Of a stretch of DNA of 64,000 nucleotides, positions 37,601-48,400 are shown in pieces. The stretch is taken from positions 744,001-808,000 of the forward strand of contig NZ_CP018082.1 in assembly GCF_001886715.1 (NCBI RefSeq), written 5' to 3'. The stretch's first letter is position 1. Every line of letters begins with the position of its first letter. The translations under genes and the position numbers were made by a program. The notes beneath the pieces are model-generated. The model did not search any database and was not told the DNA's origin. It worked only from the letters and a program-made list of their open reading frames with translations. Source of the stretch: Nocardia mangyaensis (GTDB lineage: Bacteria; Actinomycetota; Actinomycetes; Mycobacteriales; Mycobacteriaceae).

Positions 37601-37760
37601 GGGCGCCGACCGTGGCGGGGCCTCGCGGTGGCGGGCTCACATCAGCGGAATGATCACTGACCACCCCGTCGATGCGACTCATCAGGACATGCTCGGTGCG
37701 GTGGCGGTTGCCACAGCCGGGCCGGTGATCGCGCAGGTCGTCGCCGCGAGGGCCGGGTAG
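31668..37760 (+). CDS. NRPS2: A-T-C-A-T-TE
   Basis: 2030-aa termination protein of assembly line I. It starts directly with A1 (core at 179), which lacks its own C domain and presumably accepts the peptide through the last C of NRPS1. T1 Ser647; C 705-1130 (HHIAGDG at 831); A2 core at 1332; T2 Ser1721; thioesterase 1760-2030 with GWSLGG (Ser1856) and a probable His2005 (ATHQDM), which should release or cyclise the product. A1 carries three 26-residue tandem repeats (414-491) between YRTGDLV and GRNDFQVKIRG. Codes by eye: A1 D-A-L-F-A-G-V-I-V (hydrophobic type), A2 D-L-W-H-L-I-L-V-S. SD GAGGTGG precedes ATG 31668. Confidence 0.95.
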   Translation: MTRPTRTRPVRTRRPRVTALAQLLATAVETNPDGLAVVLADATRTLGSLTYAELDERSNRIARLLIARGIGAGDLVAIGIPRSIESVLAVWAVTKTGAGFVPVDPNYPADRVAHMVGDSGAVFGLTVSAVADRLPTQVEWLALDGSRSAPLLDEVSGEPVTNGDRLRPVRAEDLAYIIYTSGSTGLPKGVAVSQAGLAGFCAEQRRHYRVESDSRTLHFASPSFDASLLELLLAIGAGATMVIVDPSVYGGDDLAALLRRERVSHVFITPAALASVDPAGLDDFRVVAVGGEMVPPDLLRRWAIPLADGTLRQFHNVYGPTETTIVTNISVPLRPGDTLTIGGPLHGVAEYVLDDRLGPVPPGVVGELYITGAQLTRGYHARPGLTASRFVANPFDPAGSRLYRTGDLVRWTTVSDGAAPEGPAGSRFATSSGPAGTSAVSEGAAPEGPAGSRFATSSGPAGNSAVSDGAAPEGPAGSRFATSSGPAGNSAVAALEYVGRNDFQVKIRGFRIELGEIDAVLSAHESLDFAATVGHELDSGATILVSYVHAAPGASVDAAALTAFAERSLPAHMVPTVLMELDTIPLTPVGKLDRRALPEPVLEHAEFRAPTTAVEQIVAGTFAQVLDLDADTQLGLDDDFFALGGNSLLATQIAARLGAAFDTDFPVRLLFEVPTVGALAQRLSESAGAGARPALVAGERPERVPLSLAQQRMWFLNQFDPDSVAYNIPMAVRLGGGIDVEALRAAVGDLVARHETLRTIYPETADGPIQQVLAESAATPRLEVRPIAAEHLTAAMRELGSTGFDVRSQVPVRIALFELGPAESVLAVVVHHIAGDGSSLTPLTRDLMLAYAARSAGSAPDWTPLAVQYADYALWQRELLGSEDDPASLASAQLAYWRDALAGLPDQLDLPADRPRPAVQSFAGGRVPIEIDAETHRALLALARAQGATLFMVVHTALAVTLARLAGADDLAIGTPIAGRGEAALDDLIGMFVNTLVFRTTLTPGESFAELLARQRDIDLQVFAHADLPFERLVEAINPARSTARHPLFQVGLSFQNLSRSGLELGETAVEGVDVDLAVSQFDLHAIVADAYDADGVAQGISGVFTYATDLFDASTAATYADRFARVLAAVATAPQRPVDEIELLAEAERERILHSWNTTGHSVQPATLASLFADTAAAHPEGVALVDADGTELTYRDFAGRVNQLARQLITLGVGVEDRVALAMRRSAELVVAMYAVAQAGAAYVPVDPDQPADRVGQVLDTAAPVCVLTTARDGFTRSTGIGVDAGDPPIDPRPVVAIDTLDLSAVSAAPIAANERIGVLRPENTAYVIFTSGSTGVPKGVAVPHAAIVNQLQWKTTAFGLGRDDSVLLKTAATFDLSVWEFWSAAVSGGRLVLAAPDGHRDPAYLLGLLADRAVTTVHLVPSMLDALLTESGGTLPSTLRRVLAIGEALPAATAQRFLAGNTAALHNLYGPTEAAVSITDHRVTTADRVSVPIGAPEWNSRVYVLDARLRPVPVGVPGELYLAGAQLARGYFARPDLTADRFVADPFVGGGARMYRTGDVVAWTANGELDYRGRTDFQVKIRGFRIELGEIEAALLAAPRIAQAAVVAQHDPRLGDRLVAYVVPTPEAELDAATAKAAVAQVLPSYMVPAAFVVLGHLPLNANGKLDRAALPEPVLEPRRYREPVSEHEVAVAEVFTEVLGVARPGLDDDFFELGGNSLLATRVVHRLRERTGTELTVAAFFADPSVAGLAARLGDGHGAAADLAAALSVVLPIKRQGTRSPLICLHPVSGLAWAYAGLVPSLPDDLPVLGIQSPVLSDPDFRPASAAELIDRYLAEIRAVQPHGPYHLLGWSLGGVLGQAVATRLQAEGETVASLTMLDSLPGAELADFRAELRHSLLDLGIPEHQLPAADRLTELGDDAVAALHAMLAGGLPISRDQFIGIYRGALHTVALVNDLAPDRYTGDLTYFTALRNQGADRGGASRWRAHISGMITDHPVDATHQDMLGAVAVATAGPVIAQVVAARAG
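32907..33140 (+). repeat. 3 x 78-bp in-frame tandem repeat inside NRPS2 A1
   Basis: Three almost identical 78-bp units start at 32907, 32985 and 33063 (each GTGTCTGA...CAGCGCG). They encode VSDGAAPEGPAGSRF plus an 11-residue end per unit. Units differ only at Asp/Glu and Thr/Asn codons. They fall exactly on codon borders, in the hinge between the large and small A subdomains. Confidence 0.95.
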
Positions 37761-37872
37761 CGCGATACCTGCCCGTAACGGGAACCAAGCGGTTTACGAT
37801 TCTGTGGCTAGAGAGTTGGTGTGTCGTGGCGCATACCTCGGCGAGGGTCGGCCATAGCTGGGTAGGTGTGGC

Positions 37873-37878
37873 TATGCT
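37873..37878 (+). promoter_or_regulatory. Possible -10 box before NRPS3
   Basis: TATGCT lies 41 bp upstream of GTG 37920 in the 159-bp gap after NRPS2; the -35 is weak. If real, line II can be transcribed separately from line I. Confidence 0.25.
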
Positions 37879-37919
37879 TTGTCGACCCGGCCCGCCGGAC
37901 GCGAGAGGTGTATTGGTCT

Positions 37920-40900
37920 GTGGAAAACCCCCGCCGCTCTGGCCGTGCCGGACGTCGTCGCACTTCCGGCACACCGTTGTTCGGCCAGCTCCTCACGGCC
38001 GCGGTCGAATCCGCGGCCGAGTCGGTAGCTGTTCGCGACAACCCGACCGGGGCACCGGGCAGCGAACGACAACTCACTTATCGAGCCCTCGATCAGCAAT
38101 CCTCACGGTTGGCGCGTGAACTCATCGACCGTGGTGTCGGCGCGGGTGACGTCGTCGCGATCGCGATCGCGCGGTCGATCGAATCCGTGCTCGCGGTATG
38201 GGCGGTCGCCAAGACCGGTGCCGCCTATGTGCCGGTCGACCCCGCCTATCCGAGCGAGCGGATCGCCCACATCGTCGCCGATTCCGGCGCGATACTCGGC
38301 CTGACCACCGCCGCTCACCGGGCCGCGCTCGGCACCGGGCTGTACTGGATCGAACTCGACGATCCCGTCGTCGCCGAGCGCATCGACGCCAGGCCAGCGC
38401 ACGCGGTGAGCTATGCCGACCGGGTCCGGCAGATCGACGATCACCACCCCGCCTACGTCATCTACACCTCGGGTTCCACGGGTCGGCCCAAGGGCGTCGT
38501 GGTCACCCATACCGGGCTCGCGAGCCTGGTCGCCGCCGAGCGTGAACACTATGGCGTCACCCCGGATTCGCGGGTGCTGCATGTTTGCTCGCCCAACTTC
38601 GACGTGTCGGTGCTCGAGCTGCTGTTGGCCTTCAGCGCCGGCGCCACCCTGGTCATCTCGCCCGCGCGGGTGTTCGGCGGTTTCGAACTGTCGGACCTGC
38701 TGCGCCGCGAACGCGTGACCCATGTGCTCATCACGCCGGGCGCGCTCGAATCGGTCGATCCGACCGGACTGCCCGACCTGCGCACCGTGGTCGTGGCCGG
38801 TGACAGGTTCGGTCCGGAACTGGTCGGGCGCTGGGCCGCCGACGGTCGCGCCTTCCACAACGGCTACGGGCCGACCGAGGCCACCATTCTCGCCACCAGC
38901 ACCGGACCGCTGCGCCCGCACGCGCCGATCACCATCGGCAGCGCGGTGCCCGGGATGGGGCTGTATGTTCTCGACGCGCGGCTGCGGCCGGTGCCCGCGG
39001 GCGTGGTCGGCGAGCTGTATCTGTCCGGACCCGCGCTGGCGCAGGGGTATCTGGGCAGGCCGGGGCTCACCGCGGAACGCTTCGTTGCCTCGCCGTTCGG
39101 GCCGGGCAGGTTGTACCGCACCGGTGACCTGGTCCGCAGGCTCGAGGCCGACGGCACGCTGGAATACCTGGGCCGCACCGACTTCCAGGTGAAGGTGCGC
39201 GGGTTCCGGATCGAACTCGGCGAGATCGACAACGCGCTCACCGCCCACCCCGATCTCGACTACGCGGTGACGCTCGGCAAGACCATGCCGTCGGGGGCGA
39301 CCGCGCTGGTGTCGTATGTGCTGCCGCGGGTCGGGCGCACGGTCGACACCGGGGCGCTGGCCGAGTTCCTCGCCGAATCGCTGCCCGCGTACATGGTTCC
39401 GGCCGTCATCATGGTGCTCGACGCGGTTCCGCTGACCGCGGTGGGCAAGCTCGATCGGGCCGCGTTGCCGACGCCGGTGTTCACCGTGCGTGGTTTCCGC
39501 GCCCCCGCGACGCCCGCCGAACAGGTCGTCGCCGACGTGTTCGCCGCGCTGTTGCTGCGCGAAGGCACCGGTCGGGTCGGTGCCGATGACGACTTCTTCG
39601 AACTCGGTGGCGACTCGCTGCTGGCCGCCCAGGCCGTCGCCCGGATCGGCGCCGCGCTGGACGTGCGGGTGCCGGTGCAGGCGGTGTTCGAGGCGCCGAC
39701 TGTGGCGGCGCTGGCGAATCGGGCCGAGCAGCAACGCGTCTCGGCCCGCGCGTTGCCGTTGACCGCGCGAGCGCGCCCCGTGCTGGTGCCGCTGTCGTAT
39801 GCCCAGCAGCGGATGTGGTTCCTCAACCGGTTCGATCCGGCCTCGGCGGTGGACAACATTCCGGTCGCCGTGCGGCTGTCCGGTCGACTCGATCTGCCCG
39901 CTCTGCGCGCGGCGGTCGCCGATCTGATCACCCGGCACGAGGTCCTGCGCACGGTCTATCCCGTTTGCGACGGTGGCGTGCCCGAGAGCTGGTCGCGCAC
40001 GGCCACTGTCGAGGGCACGGTGCTCGACGGTGAAGGTCATCAGGTGGTGCTCGCACCCGGTGATCCGGCCGCCGCGCCGGAATTCGAGGTCGTCGAGATC
40101 GACGAGAGCGAGCTGTCCGAGGCGATCGCCGCGGCCGCGCTCACCGGTTTCGACGTCACGACCGCGCCGCCCGTGCGGGTGCGGGTCCTCGCGCTGACCG
40201 GGTCGGCGGGCGAGGGCCCCGCGACCGAGCACGTGGTGGTGTGCGTGGTCCACCACATCGCCGCCGACGGCTTCTCCTTCGCGCCGTTGACCAGGGACCT
40301 GCTCACCGCCTACGCCGAACGACGCGGCGGCGGCGCGCCGCAGTGGCCCCCGCTGCCGGTCCAGTACGTGGACTACACACTGTGGCAGCGCGAACTGCTC
40401 GGCACCGAGGACGATCCGCACTCGCTGCTCGCCGCGCAGGTCGCGTTCTGGCGCGAGACCCTCTCCGGCCTGCCCGAACAGCTGGAACTGCCCGCCGACC
40501 GACCGCGCCCCGCCGTGGCCAGCCGCGCGGGCGGCACGCTCGACGTGCAGATCCCGGCCTCGGTGCACGCCGGTCTCGCCGCGCTGGCCCGCGAGTACAA
40601 CGCCACCCTGTTCATGGTCGTGCACACTGCGCTGGCCCTGCTGCTGGCCCGGCTGTCGGGCACCCGCGACATCGCCATCGGGACCCCGGTCGCCGGTCGC
40701 GGTGAGCAGGCGCTCGACGAGCTGATCGGCATGTTCGTCAACACGCTCGTGCTGCGCACCGATGTCGACTCCAGTGCGTCGTTCGCCGAGTTGCTCGGCG
40801 AGGTGAGGTCGCGCGATCTCGCGGCTTTCGGCCACGCCGATGTGCCGTTCGAGCGGCTCGTCGAACTGCTCGAGCCGGTGCGTTCCACCGCGCGTCACCC

Positions 40901-43900
40901 GCTGTTCCAGGTGATGCTGACCTTCCAGAACCTGGCCCGCACCGAACTGGCGCTGCCCGGACTGTCGGTGTCGGCGGCCGATTTCACGGTGCCGCTGGCC
41001 AAGTTCGATCTGCAGGTGGAACTGGCCGAGCGGATCGGTGCCGACGGCGCGCCACAGGGTATGGCCGTCTCGTTCGTGTACGCCACCGACCTGTTCGACC
41101 GCGCCACCGTCGTCGACTTCGCCGATCGCTGGGCGCGCGTGCTGTCCGCGGTGGTCGCCGATCCGGCGGTGCCGGTGGGCGACATCGACGTGCTCGCCCC
41201 CGGTGAGCGTGAACTCGTGCTGCGCGAAGGGAATTCGCCCGGCATCGCGGTGCCCGAGGTCACCGTGGCCGATCTGATCTGCGCGCAGGCCCAGCAGCGT
41301 CCCGACGCGATCGCGGTGCGAGCGGGGGAGCGGTCGCTGAGCTTCGGTGACCTGCTCGGTCGCGCGTCCGCGCTGGCACGCGCGCTGATCGAACGCGGCG
41401 CCGGTCCGGAAACGCTGGTGGCCGTGGCGGTTCCGCGTACCGAGGAGCTGCCGGTCGCGCTGCTCGCGGTGTTGCTCTCGGGCGCGGGCTACCTGCCGAT
41501 CGACTCCGGATATCCGGCCCAGCGCCTGGAATACGTGCTCGGCGACGCGAAACCCGCTGTGCTGCTGACCACTTCGGCCGAGCGCGAGCTGGTGCCCGCC
41601 GCCGACCTGCCGGTGGTGCTGCTCGACGAACAGCACGCCTACCCGGCCACGCCGCTGCGGGCCGCGCAGCGACGCGCGCCGCTGCGCCCCGATCACCTCG
41701 CCTATGTCATCTACACCTCTGGCTCCACCGGCCTGCCCAAGGGCGTCGGTGTCAGTCACCGCAATGTGCTCGAGCTGTTCGCCAACACCCAGCTGCTGTT
41801 CGAGTTCGACGACACCGACGTCTGGACGGTGTTCCACTCCTTCGCCTTCGACTTCTCGGTGTGGGAACTGTGGTGCGCGCTCGCCGGTGGCGCCTCGGTG
41901 GTGGTGGTCGACCACCTCACTTCGCGCTCGCCGATCGAGTTCCGCGCACTGCTCGCCCGCGAACAGGTGACGGTGCTGAGCCAGACCCCGACCGCCTTCG
42001 CCCAGCTCGACGAGGCCGACCGCGCCGCGCAGGCCGCCGGTGCGGCCCCGCTGCCGCTGCGCTATGTGATCTTCGGCGGTGAGGCGCTGGACCCGCGCAA
42101 GCTCAACCGCTGGTACGACCGGTACGGAACCAGCTCCGCCGCACCGCAACTGGTGAACATGTACGGCATCACCGAGACCACCGTGCACGTCTCGCACCTG
42201 CCCATCGCCGCACGTGCGGCGGGTCAGGACGCGGGCGAGCACACCGCGCCGTCGAGCACGGCAGCGGGCGCGACCGAGCTGCCGGGCAGCCTGATCGGGC
42301 GCGCGCTGCCCGGACTGTCGGTGGTCGTGCTCGACGACCGGTTGCGGCCGGTGCCCTTCGGCGTCGCCGGTGAGCTCTACATCGCGGGCAACCAGGTCTC
42401 GCGCGGATACCTCGGCAAGCCGGGACTCACCGCGACCCGTTTCGTGGCCGACCCGTACGGTCCGCCCGGTGCGCGTCGCTACCGCTCCGGTGACCTCGGC
42501 CGCTGGATCGGTTTCCGCGGCGCCCCGACCCTCGAGTACGGCGGTCGTGGCGATCAGCAGGTGCAGCTGCGCGGATTCCGCATCGAACCGGGCGAGATCG
42601 AAACCGCCCTGCTCGGTGTGCCCGGTGTCGGCCAGGCCGCGGTCATCGTGCGCACCGACGAGCACGCGGGTGACCGGCTGATCGGCTATGTCGTCCCGGT
42701 CGCCGGTGCCGAACTCGATTCGGTCGCCGTGCGCGCCGCTGTCGCCGAGTTCCTCACCGGCTACATGGTTCCCGATGCCGTGGTGGTGGTCGCCGGCCTG
42801 CCGCTGACCGCCAACGGCAAGCTCGACCGCGCCGCACTGCCTGCCCCCGAGTACACCGCCGCCACCGTGTTCCGCGCGCCGACCACCCCGATCGAGCTCA
42901 GCATCGCCGAGGTGTTCGCGACGTTGCTCGGGGTGCCCGAGGTCGGCCTGGACGACGACTTCTTCGACCGCGGCGGCAACTCGCTGCTGGCCACCAGAGC
43001 CATCGCCCGCATCGACCAGGCCCTCGGCGCCGATCTGGTGGTGCGCGACCTGTTCGAGGCGCCCACCGTCGGCACGCTGGCGGCTCGGGTACGCCCCGGC
43101 GCGGTCGTCGCGCCGCGCCCGCCGCTGACCCCGGCCCAGGAACGCGGCGTCATCCCGCTCTCGCCCGCCCAGCAGCGGATGTGGCTGCTCAACCGCATCG
43201 ACCCGGACTCCCCGGCCTACAACATCCCGCTGGCCCTGCGCCTGCGCGGTGCCCTCGACACCTCGGCGCTGCGCTACGCGGTCGCCGATGTGCTGGAACG
43301 GCACGAGGCGCTGCGTACCCGATTCCCCGCCGACGGTCCCGACGCGGTGCCGTACCAGGAGATCCTGCCGGTCAGCGCGGTGCTGCCGAACGGCCTCACG
43401 GTCGAGGTCTGTGACGATCCGCGCGAACGGGTGATGCGGCTGCTCGCGGGCGGATTCGATGTGGCCGAGCGAGTTCCGTTGCGCGCCGGGCTGTTCACCG
43501 TCCCCGATGACGACCCGCTCGCCGAGGAGGAGCACGTGCTCGCCGTGGTGGTGCAGCACATCATCGCCGACGGCGCCTCGCTCGCGCCGCTGGCCCGCGA
43601 CCTGGTGATCGCCTACCGGGCCAGGGTGGAAGGGCGTTCACCCAGCTGGGCGCCGTTGCCGGTGCAGTACGCCGACTACGCGCTGTGGCAGCGCGCGGTG
43701 CTGGGCGAGGAGTCCGACGAGACCTCCACCGCCGCACGGCAACTCGACTTCTGGCGGCACACGCTGGCCGGGCAGACCGGCACCGTGGAACTGCCGCACG
43801 ATCATCCGCGTCCGCCCCACGCCTCGCTGCGCGGCGCCGACGTGAGCACCACCCTGCCCGCCGACGTGCACGCGCGGCTGGCCGAGGTCGCCCGCGAGCA

Positions 43901-45350
43901 CAACGCCTCGTTGTTCATGGTCGTGCACGCGGCGCTGGCCGTGCTGCTGGCCCGCGTCTCCGGCAGCACCGACATCGCGATCGGCACCCCGATCGCCGGC
44001 CGTGGCGAGCCCGAACTCGACGATCTGGTCGGCATGTTCGTCAACACGCTCACCCTGCGCACCGAGGTGGCGCCCGAGCGCGGCTTCGACGAGCTGGTCA
44101 CCGCGGCCCGCGAGGTGGATCTGGCCGCTTTCGCCAACGCCGATCTGCCGTTCGAGCGGATCGTCGAGGAGGTGGCGCCCACCGGCACCGTCTCGCACAA
44201 TCCGCTGTTCCAGGTGGTGCTGTCGTTCCACAACACCGAGACGCCGGTGCTGCGGCTGCCCGGCCTCACCATCGAGGCGATGGACCTGGCGGCCCGGCCC
44301 GCCAAGTTCGACCTGCAGGTCAATGTGGAGCCGCGCCACACCGTCAGTGGCGAGCCCGACGAGCTCGGCATCGTCTTCACCTATGCCACCGACCTTTTCG
44401 ACGAATCCACGGTGGCGGCCTTCGCCCGCGGATTCACCGAGATCATCACCGCGGTGGCCGCCGACCCCACGCTGACGGTCGGCGACATCGACCTGCGCGA
44501 TGCCAGGGAACGAGAACGCGAACTGACCGCGGCGGCCTTCGCTCCGGCGCCCTCGGCCAACGGCGCCGCACTCGCCCAGGAACTGGCCGCCGCCGTCGAG
44601 GAGGACCCGGAGGCGCCCGCCCTGGATCTGGGCGAGGCCGAGCTCACCTATCACGAGTTCGACGCCCGCTCCTCGCAGCTGGCGCGCTCGTTGATCGCCC
44701 GTGGTGCCGGGCCGGGCACCGGGGTCGCGGTGCGGCTCGATCGCGGGGTGAACGCGGCGGTGGCCACCTGGGCGGTGCTCAAGGCCGGTGCCGCGGTGGT
44801 GCCGCTGGTGACGATCGGCGCGCAGCTGCCCGATCGGCTCGAGGTGAAGCTGGGCCTGGCCCTCGACATCCTCGACGCGCCCGACGGGCTGGACTGGTAC
44901 GACCTGGCCGACCCCGCGTTGCGCGCCGAACTGGCGGCCGAGTCGCCGCGCCCGATCGGCTACGCCCACCGCACCCGCGCCCTGCGCGGCGACGACGTGG
45001 CCTTCATCGGCAGCGGCCGCACGCTCAGCTACGACGAGCTGGCCGGTGCCGCCGAGCGGGTCGCCCAGCGCACCGGACTCAGCTTCGAATCGCGGACGCG
45101 GGCGGCCGGGCGGCCGGATTCGGTGGCGGGCGTGCTGGAGATCGTCGCGACCGGAATAGCCGGTGCGACGCTGGTGATGGCGCCCGACGACGGCGGTGAG
45201 GACGAGGTGAGTCATGTGTTCACCGAGTCGGCGGTGGCCGTGGCCGAGCCGGGGGACGGGACCGGTGCGACGATCGTCGCGATCGGTGAGATGATCGGCA
45301 ACGCCGGGCAGACGCCTGCGCGGCGCGCGGTGGTAGGGATGGATGGCTAG
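37920..45350 (+). CDS. NRPS3: A-T-C-A-T-C plus degenerate A fragment
   Basis: 2476-aa first protein of assembly line II, with the same architecture as NRPS1. GTG 37920 is chosen because it follows GAGAGGTG, as in NRPS1, and gives the matching Arg-rich N-terminus. A1 core at 182; T1 Ser566 (GGDSL); C1 HHIAADG at 778; A2 core at 1265; T2 Ser1688 (FDRGGNSL); C2 with QHIIADG at 1879-1885, where the first His of HHxxxDG is Gln but the catalytic second His is kept; pseudo-A tail 2214-2476. Codes by eye: A1 D-V-L-L-V-A-G-I-L, identical to NRPS1 A1; A2 D-F-W-S-I-G-M-V-H, the well-known threonine pocket. NRPS4 follows after 137 bp. Confidence 0.95.
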   Translation: MENPRRSGRAGRRRTSGTPLFGQLLTAAVESAAESVAVRDNPTGAPGSERQLTYRALDQQSSRLARELIDRGVGAGDVVAIAIARSIESVLAVWAVAKTGAAYVPVDPAYPSERIAHIVADSGAILGLTTAAHRAALGTGLYWIELDDPVVAERIDARPAHAVSYADRVRQIDDHHPAYVIYTSGSTGRPKGVVVTHTGLASLVAAEREHYGVTPDSRVLHVCSPNFDVSVLELLLAFSAGATLVISPARVFGGFELSDLLRRERVTHVLITPGALESVDPTGLPDLRTVVVAGDRFGPELVGRWAADGRAFHNGYGPTEATILATSTGPLRPHAPITIGSAVPGMGLYVLDARLRPVPAGVVGELYLSGPALAQGYLGRPGLTAERFVASPFGPGRLYRTGDLVRRLEADGTLEYLGRTDFQVKVRGFRIELGEIDNALTAHPDLDYAVTLGKTMPSGATALVSYVLPRVGRTVDTGALAEFLAESLPAYMVPAVIMVLDAVPLTAVGKLDRAALPTPVFTVRGFRAPATPAEQVVADVFAALLLREGTGRVGADDDFFELGGDSLLAAQAVARIGAALDVRVPVQAVFEAPTVAALANRAEQQRVSARALPLTARARPVLVPLSYAQQRMWFLNRFDPASAVDNIPVAVRLSGRLDLPALRAAVADLITRHEVLRTVYPVCDGGVPESWSRTATVEGTVLDGEGHQVVLAPGDPAAAPEFEVVEIDESELSEAIAAAALTGFDVTTAPPVRVRVLALTGSAGEGPATEHVVVCVVHHIAADGFSFAPLTRDLLTAYAERRGGGAPQWPPLPVQYVDYTLWQRELLGTEDDPHSLLAAQVAFWRETLSGLPEQLELPADRPRPAVASRAGGTLDVQIPASVHAGLAALAREYNATLFMVVHTALALLLARLSGTRDIAIGTPVAGRGEQALDELIGMFVNTLVLRTDVDSSASFAELLGEVRSRDLAAFGHADVPFERLVELLEPVRSTARHPLFQVMLTFQNLARTELALPGLSVSAADFTVPLAKFDLQVELAERIGADGAPQGMAVSFVYATDLFDRATVVDFADRWARVLSAVVADPAVPVGDIDVLAPGERELVLREGNSPGIAVPEVTVADLICAQAQQRPDAIAVRAGERSLSFGDLLGRASALARALIERGAGPETLVAVAVPRTEELPVALLAVLLSGAGYLPIDSGYPAQRLEYVLGDAKPAVLLTTSAERELVPAADLPVVLLDEQHAYPATPLRAAQRRAPLRPDHLAYVIYTSGSTGLPKGVGVSHRNVLELFANTQLLFEFDDTDVWTVFHSFAFDFSVWELWCALAGGASVVVVDHLTSRSPIEFRALLAREQVTVLSQTPTAFAQLDEADRAAQAAGAAPLPLRYVIFGGEALDPRKLNRWYDRYGTSSAAPQLVNMYGITETTVHVSHLPIAARAAGQDAGEHTAPSSTAAGATELPGSLIGRALPGLSVVVLDDRLRPVPFGVAGELYIAGNQVSRGYLGKPGLTATRFVADPYGPPGARRYRSGDLGRWIGFRGAPTLEYGGRGDQQVQLRGFRIEPGEIETALLGVPGVGQAAVIVRTDEHAGDRLIGYVVPVAGAELDSVAVRAAVAEFLTGYMVPDAVVVVAGLPLTANGKLDRAALPAPEYTAATVFRAPTTPIELSIAEVFATLLGVPEVGLDDDFFDRGGNSLLATRAIARIDQALGADLVVRDLFEAPTVGTLAARVRPGAVVAPRPPLTPAQERGVIPLSPAQQRMWLLNRIDPDSPAYNIPLALRLRGALDTSALRYAVADVLERHEALRTRFPADGPDAVPYQEILPVSAVLPNGLTVEVCDDPRERVMRLLAGGFDVAERVPLRAGLFTVPDDDPLAEEEHVLAVVVQHIIADGASLAPLARDLVIAYRARVEGRSPSWAPLPVQYADYALWQRAVLGEESDETSTAARQLDFWRHTLAGQTGTVELPHDHPRPPHASLRGADVSTTLPADVHARLAEVAREHNASLFMVVHAALAVLLARVSGSTDIAIGTPIAGRGEPELDDLVGMFVNTLTLRTEVAPERGFDELVTAAREVDLAAFANADLPFERIVEEVAPTGTVSHNPLFQVVLSFHNTETPVLRLPGLTIEAMDLAARPAKFDLQVNVEPRHTVSGEPDELGIVFTYATDLFDESTVAAFARGFTEIITAVAADPTLTVGDIDLRDARERERELTAAAFAPAPSANGAALAQELAAAVEEDPEAPALDLGEAELTYHEFDARSSQLARSLIARGAGPGTGVAVRLDRGVNAAVATWAVLKAGAAVVPLVTIGAQLPDRLEVKLGLALDILDAPDGLDWYDLADPALRAELAAESPRPIGYAHRTRALRGDDVAFIGSGRTLSYDELAGAAERVAQRTGLSFESRTRAAGRPDSVAGVLEIVATGIAGATLVMAPDDGGEDEVSHVFTESAVAVAEPGDGTGATIVAIGEMIGNAGQTPARRAVVGMDG
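44563..45347 (+). other. Pseudo-adenylation tail of NRPS3
   Basis: Residues about 2214-2476, homologous to the NRPS1 tail: [27 protein letters not shown], then [17 protein letters not shown] in place of the ATP loop. Later segments still echo A-domain strands ([18 protein letters not shown]), but no catalytic motif survives. Confidence 0.85.
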
Positions 45351-45487
45351 GTGGAACGAACGCTGGCTGGCTCGCGCTGGGTGCGGGCCGGAGGCAGTGC
45401 GCGTCGAGATGGAGCGCGTCGAGAGCGGTACGAGGTGTGCATGACCGGGCAACGGCGAGTCGACTCTATCGAGTGGAGGGCGCTGTC

Positions 45488-48400
45488 GTGACCCGGGCGA
45501 GCAGGACCTCCGGCGCCCGGGCCAGGCAGCGCGGGAAGTCGCTGCCGCAGTTGCTGTCGGTGGCGGTGGAGTCGAACCCTGATGGGCTGGCGCTGTCCTG
45601 GTCCGACGGTGTGTCGGTGCCGGTGCGCTGGACCTACGCCGAACTCGACGAACGCGCCAACCGGCTGGCCCGGTTGCTGATCGCGCGCGGGATCGGTCCC
45701 GAGGACATCGTCGCCATCGGCATCCCGCGGTCGCCCGAGTCGGTGCTCGCCATGTGGGCGATCACCAAGGCCGGTGCGGCCTTCCTGCCGGTCGACCCGA
45801 ACTATCCCCCCGCCAGGGTGACCCACATGCTCGCCGACGCGGGCGCGGTCCTCGGCCTCGCGGTCGGCTCGGCCGTCGACCGCTTGCCCGGCACCGTCGA
45901 CTGGCTGTGCCTCGACCACGAGCCGGTGCGCCGCGCCGCCGACGAGCAGTCCGGCGATCCGGTCACCTTCGCCGACCGGGTCCGTCCGCTGCGGCTGGCG
46001 CACCCCGCTTACGTCGTCTACACCTCCGGCTCCACCGGCCTGCCCAAGGGCGTTGTGGTGACCCACGCCGGATTGGCCGGGTACAGCGCCGAGCAGCGCG
46101 CGCACTACAGCATCGAATCATCCTCGCGAACATTGCATTTCGCCTCACCGTCGTTCGACGCGGCCGTGCTCGAACTGCTGATGGCGGTCGGTGCGGCCGC
46201 AACCATGGTGGTGGTGCCCGCGGGCATCCTCGGCGGTGCCGAACTGGCCGAGGTGCTGCGTCGCGAAGCGGTGACGCACATGTTCATCACGGCCGCGGCC
46301 TTGGCCTCGATCGACCCGACCGGGCTGCACGAACTGGTCGTCGTCACCGCCGGCGGCGAGGCGTGCCCGCCGGAGGCGGTCCGGCGCTGGGCCACCGAAC
46401 TGCCGTCGGGCACCCGGCGGTTCCACGACTGCTACGGGCCGACCGAGACCACCATCGTCACCAATATCAGCGCTCCGCTGGCGGCGGGTGATCCCGTGAA
46501 CATCGGTCCGCCGCTGCGCGGGGTCACCGAGTACGTGCTCGACGAGCGGCTCGTCCGGGTGCCCGACGGGATGATCGGCGAGCTCTACATCGCGGGCAAC
46601 GAGCTGGCCCGTGGGTATCACCGGCAGCCTGCCCTCACCGCGGCACGGTTCGTCACCGACCCCTTCGACCCGGCCGGCGGACGCATGTACCGCACCGGTG
46701 ACCTGGTGCGCAGGCGGGTCGACGGTGCCATCGAGTACGTGGGCCGCAACGATTTCCAGGTGAAGGTTCGCGGCTTCCGGATCGAGCTCGGTGAGATCGA
46801 CACCGTGCTGGCCGCGCACGACAGCGTCGACTTCGCCGTCACGGTCGGGCACGAACTCGACAACGGCACCACGATCCTGGCCGGCTACGTGCACCCCGCG
46901 CCGGGCGCGCGGATCGACCTCGAGCAGGTGCTCGACCATGCCAAGGCCGGTCTGCCCGCGCACATGGTGCCCACCGCGCTGACCGTGCTCGACACCATCC
47001 CGCTCACCCCCGTCGGCAAGCTCGACCGGGCCGCGCTGCCCGCTCCCACTCTGCGCGCCAACGAGTTCCGCGCGCCGTCGGGGGCGATGGAGGAGCTGGT
47101 GGCGCACCTCTTCACCGAGCTGCTCGCCCCGGCCGAGCCGATCGGCGCCGACGACGACTTCTTCGCCCTCGGCGGCAATTCGCTGCTGGCCACCCAGGCC
47201 GCCGCGCGGCTGGGCGCCGAGCTGTCCGCGCGGGTGCCCGCCGGTCACCTCTTCGAGAGCCCCACCGTCGCCGGGCTGGCCGAACTGCTCGAGCCGCTCA
47301 AGGGCGCGGGCGGGCAGGCCGCGCCGACGCGCCGCGAGCGACCCGAGGTGATCCCGCTCTCGCCCGCGCAGCGGCGGATGTGGTTCCTCAACCAGTTCGA
47401 CCCCAGCTCCACCGCTGAGACCATTCCGTTCGCGCTGCGGTTGACCGGGCCCTTCGACCCGCGCGCCCTGCATCACGCGCTCGCCGACCTGGTCGCGCGG
47501 CACGAATCGCTGCGCACCTGGTATCCGGTGCTCGACGGTGGTGAGGCCGGTGACGGCGGGGGCCACCAGGTGGTGCTGCCGATCGCCGAAGCCGTGCCCG
47601 ATGTGCTCCTCGATTCCCTCACCGAGGACGAATTGCCGCTGTGGCTGGCCGAATTCGCCGGTACCGGTTTCGATGTCGCCGCACAGGTGCCGCTGCGGGT
47701 GGCGCTGGCCGAACTCGGTCCGCGTGAGCACGTGCTCGCGGTGGCCCTGCACCACATCACCGCCGACGGCGCCTCCCTCGCGCCGTTGCTGCGCGATCTG
47801 CTCGGCGCCTACCTCGCCCGCCGCAACCGGTCGCGGCCCAGCTGGCAGCCGCTGCCGGTGCAGTACGCCGACTACACGCTGTGGCATCAGGAACTGCTCG
47901 GCGCCGAAGGCGATCCCGATTCGGTGGCCGCGCAGCAGATCTCGTTCTGGCGCACCGAGCTGTCCGGGTTGCCCGACCGGCTGGACCTGCCCACCGATCG
48001 CCCGCGTCCGCCGGTGTTCACCGGGCGCGGCGCCGAATTCGGCTTCCGCATTCCCGCGTCGGTGCACACCGCGCTCGCCGCGCTGGCCCAGCGCAGCGGC
48101 ACCTCGGAATTCATGGTCGTGCACGCCGCGTTCGCGGTGCTGCTGAGCCGGGTCGCGCACACCGACGACATCGCCATCGGCACGCCCGTGGCCGGACGCG
48201 GCGCGCGCGAACTCGACGACCTGATCGGCATGTTCGTCAACACGCTGGTGCTGCGCTCGCACGTCGATCCGGCGGCGAGCTTCGCCGAACTGCTGCGGGC
48301 GACCAAACGCGCCGACATCGCCGCCTTCGCCAACGCCGACCTGCCGTTCGAGCGGCTGGTCGAACTGCTCGACCCGGTTCGCTCCCAGGCCCATCACCCG

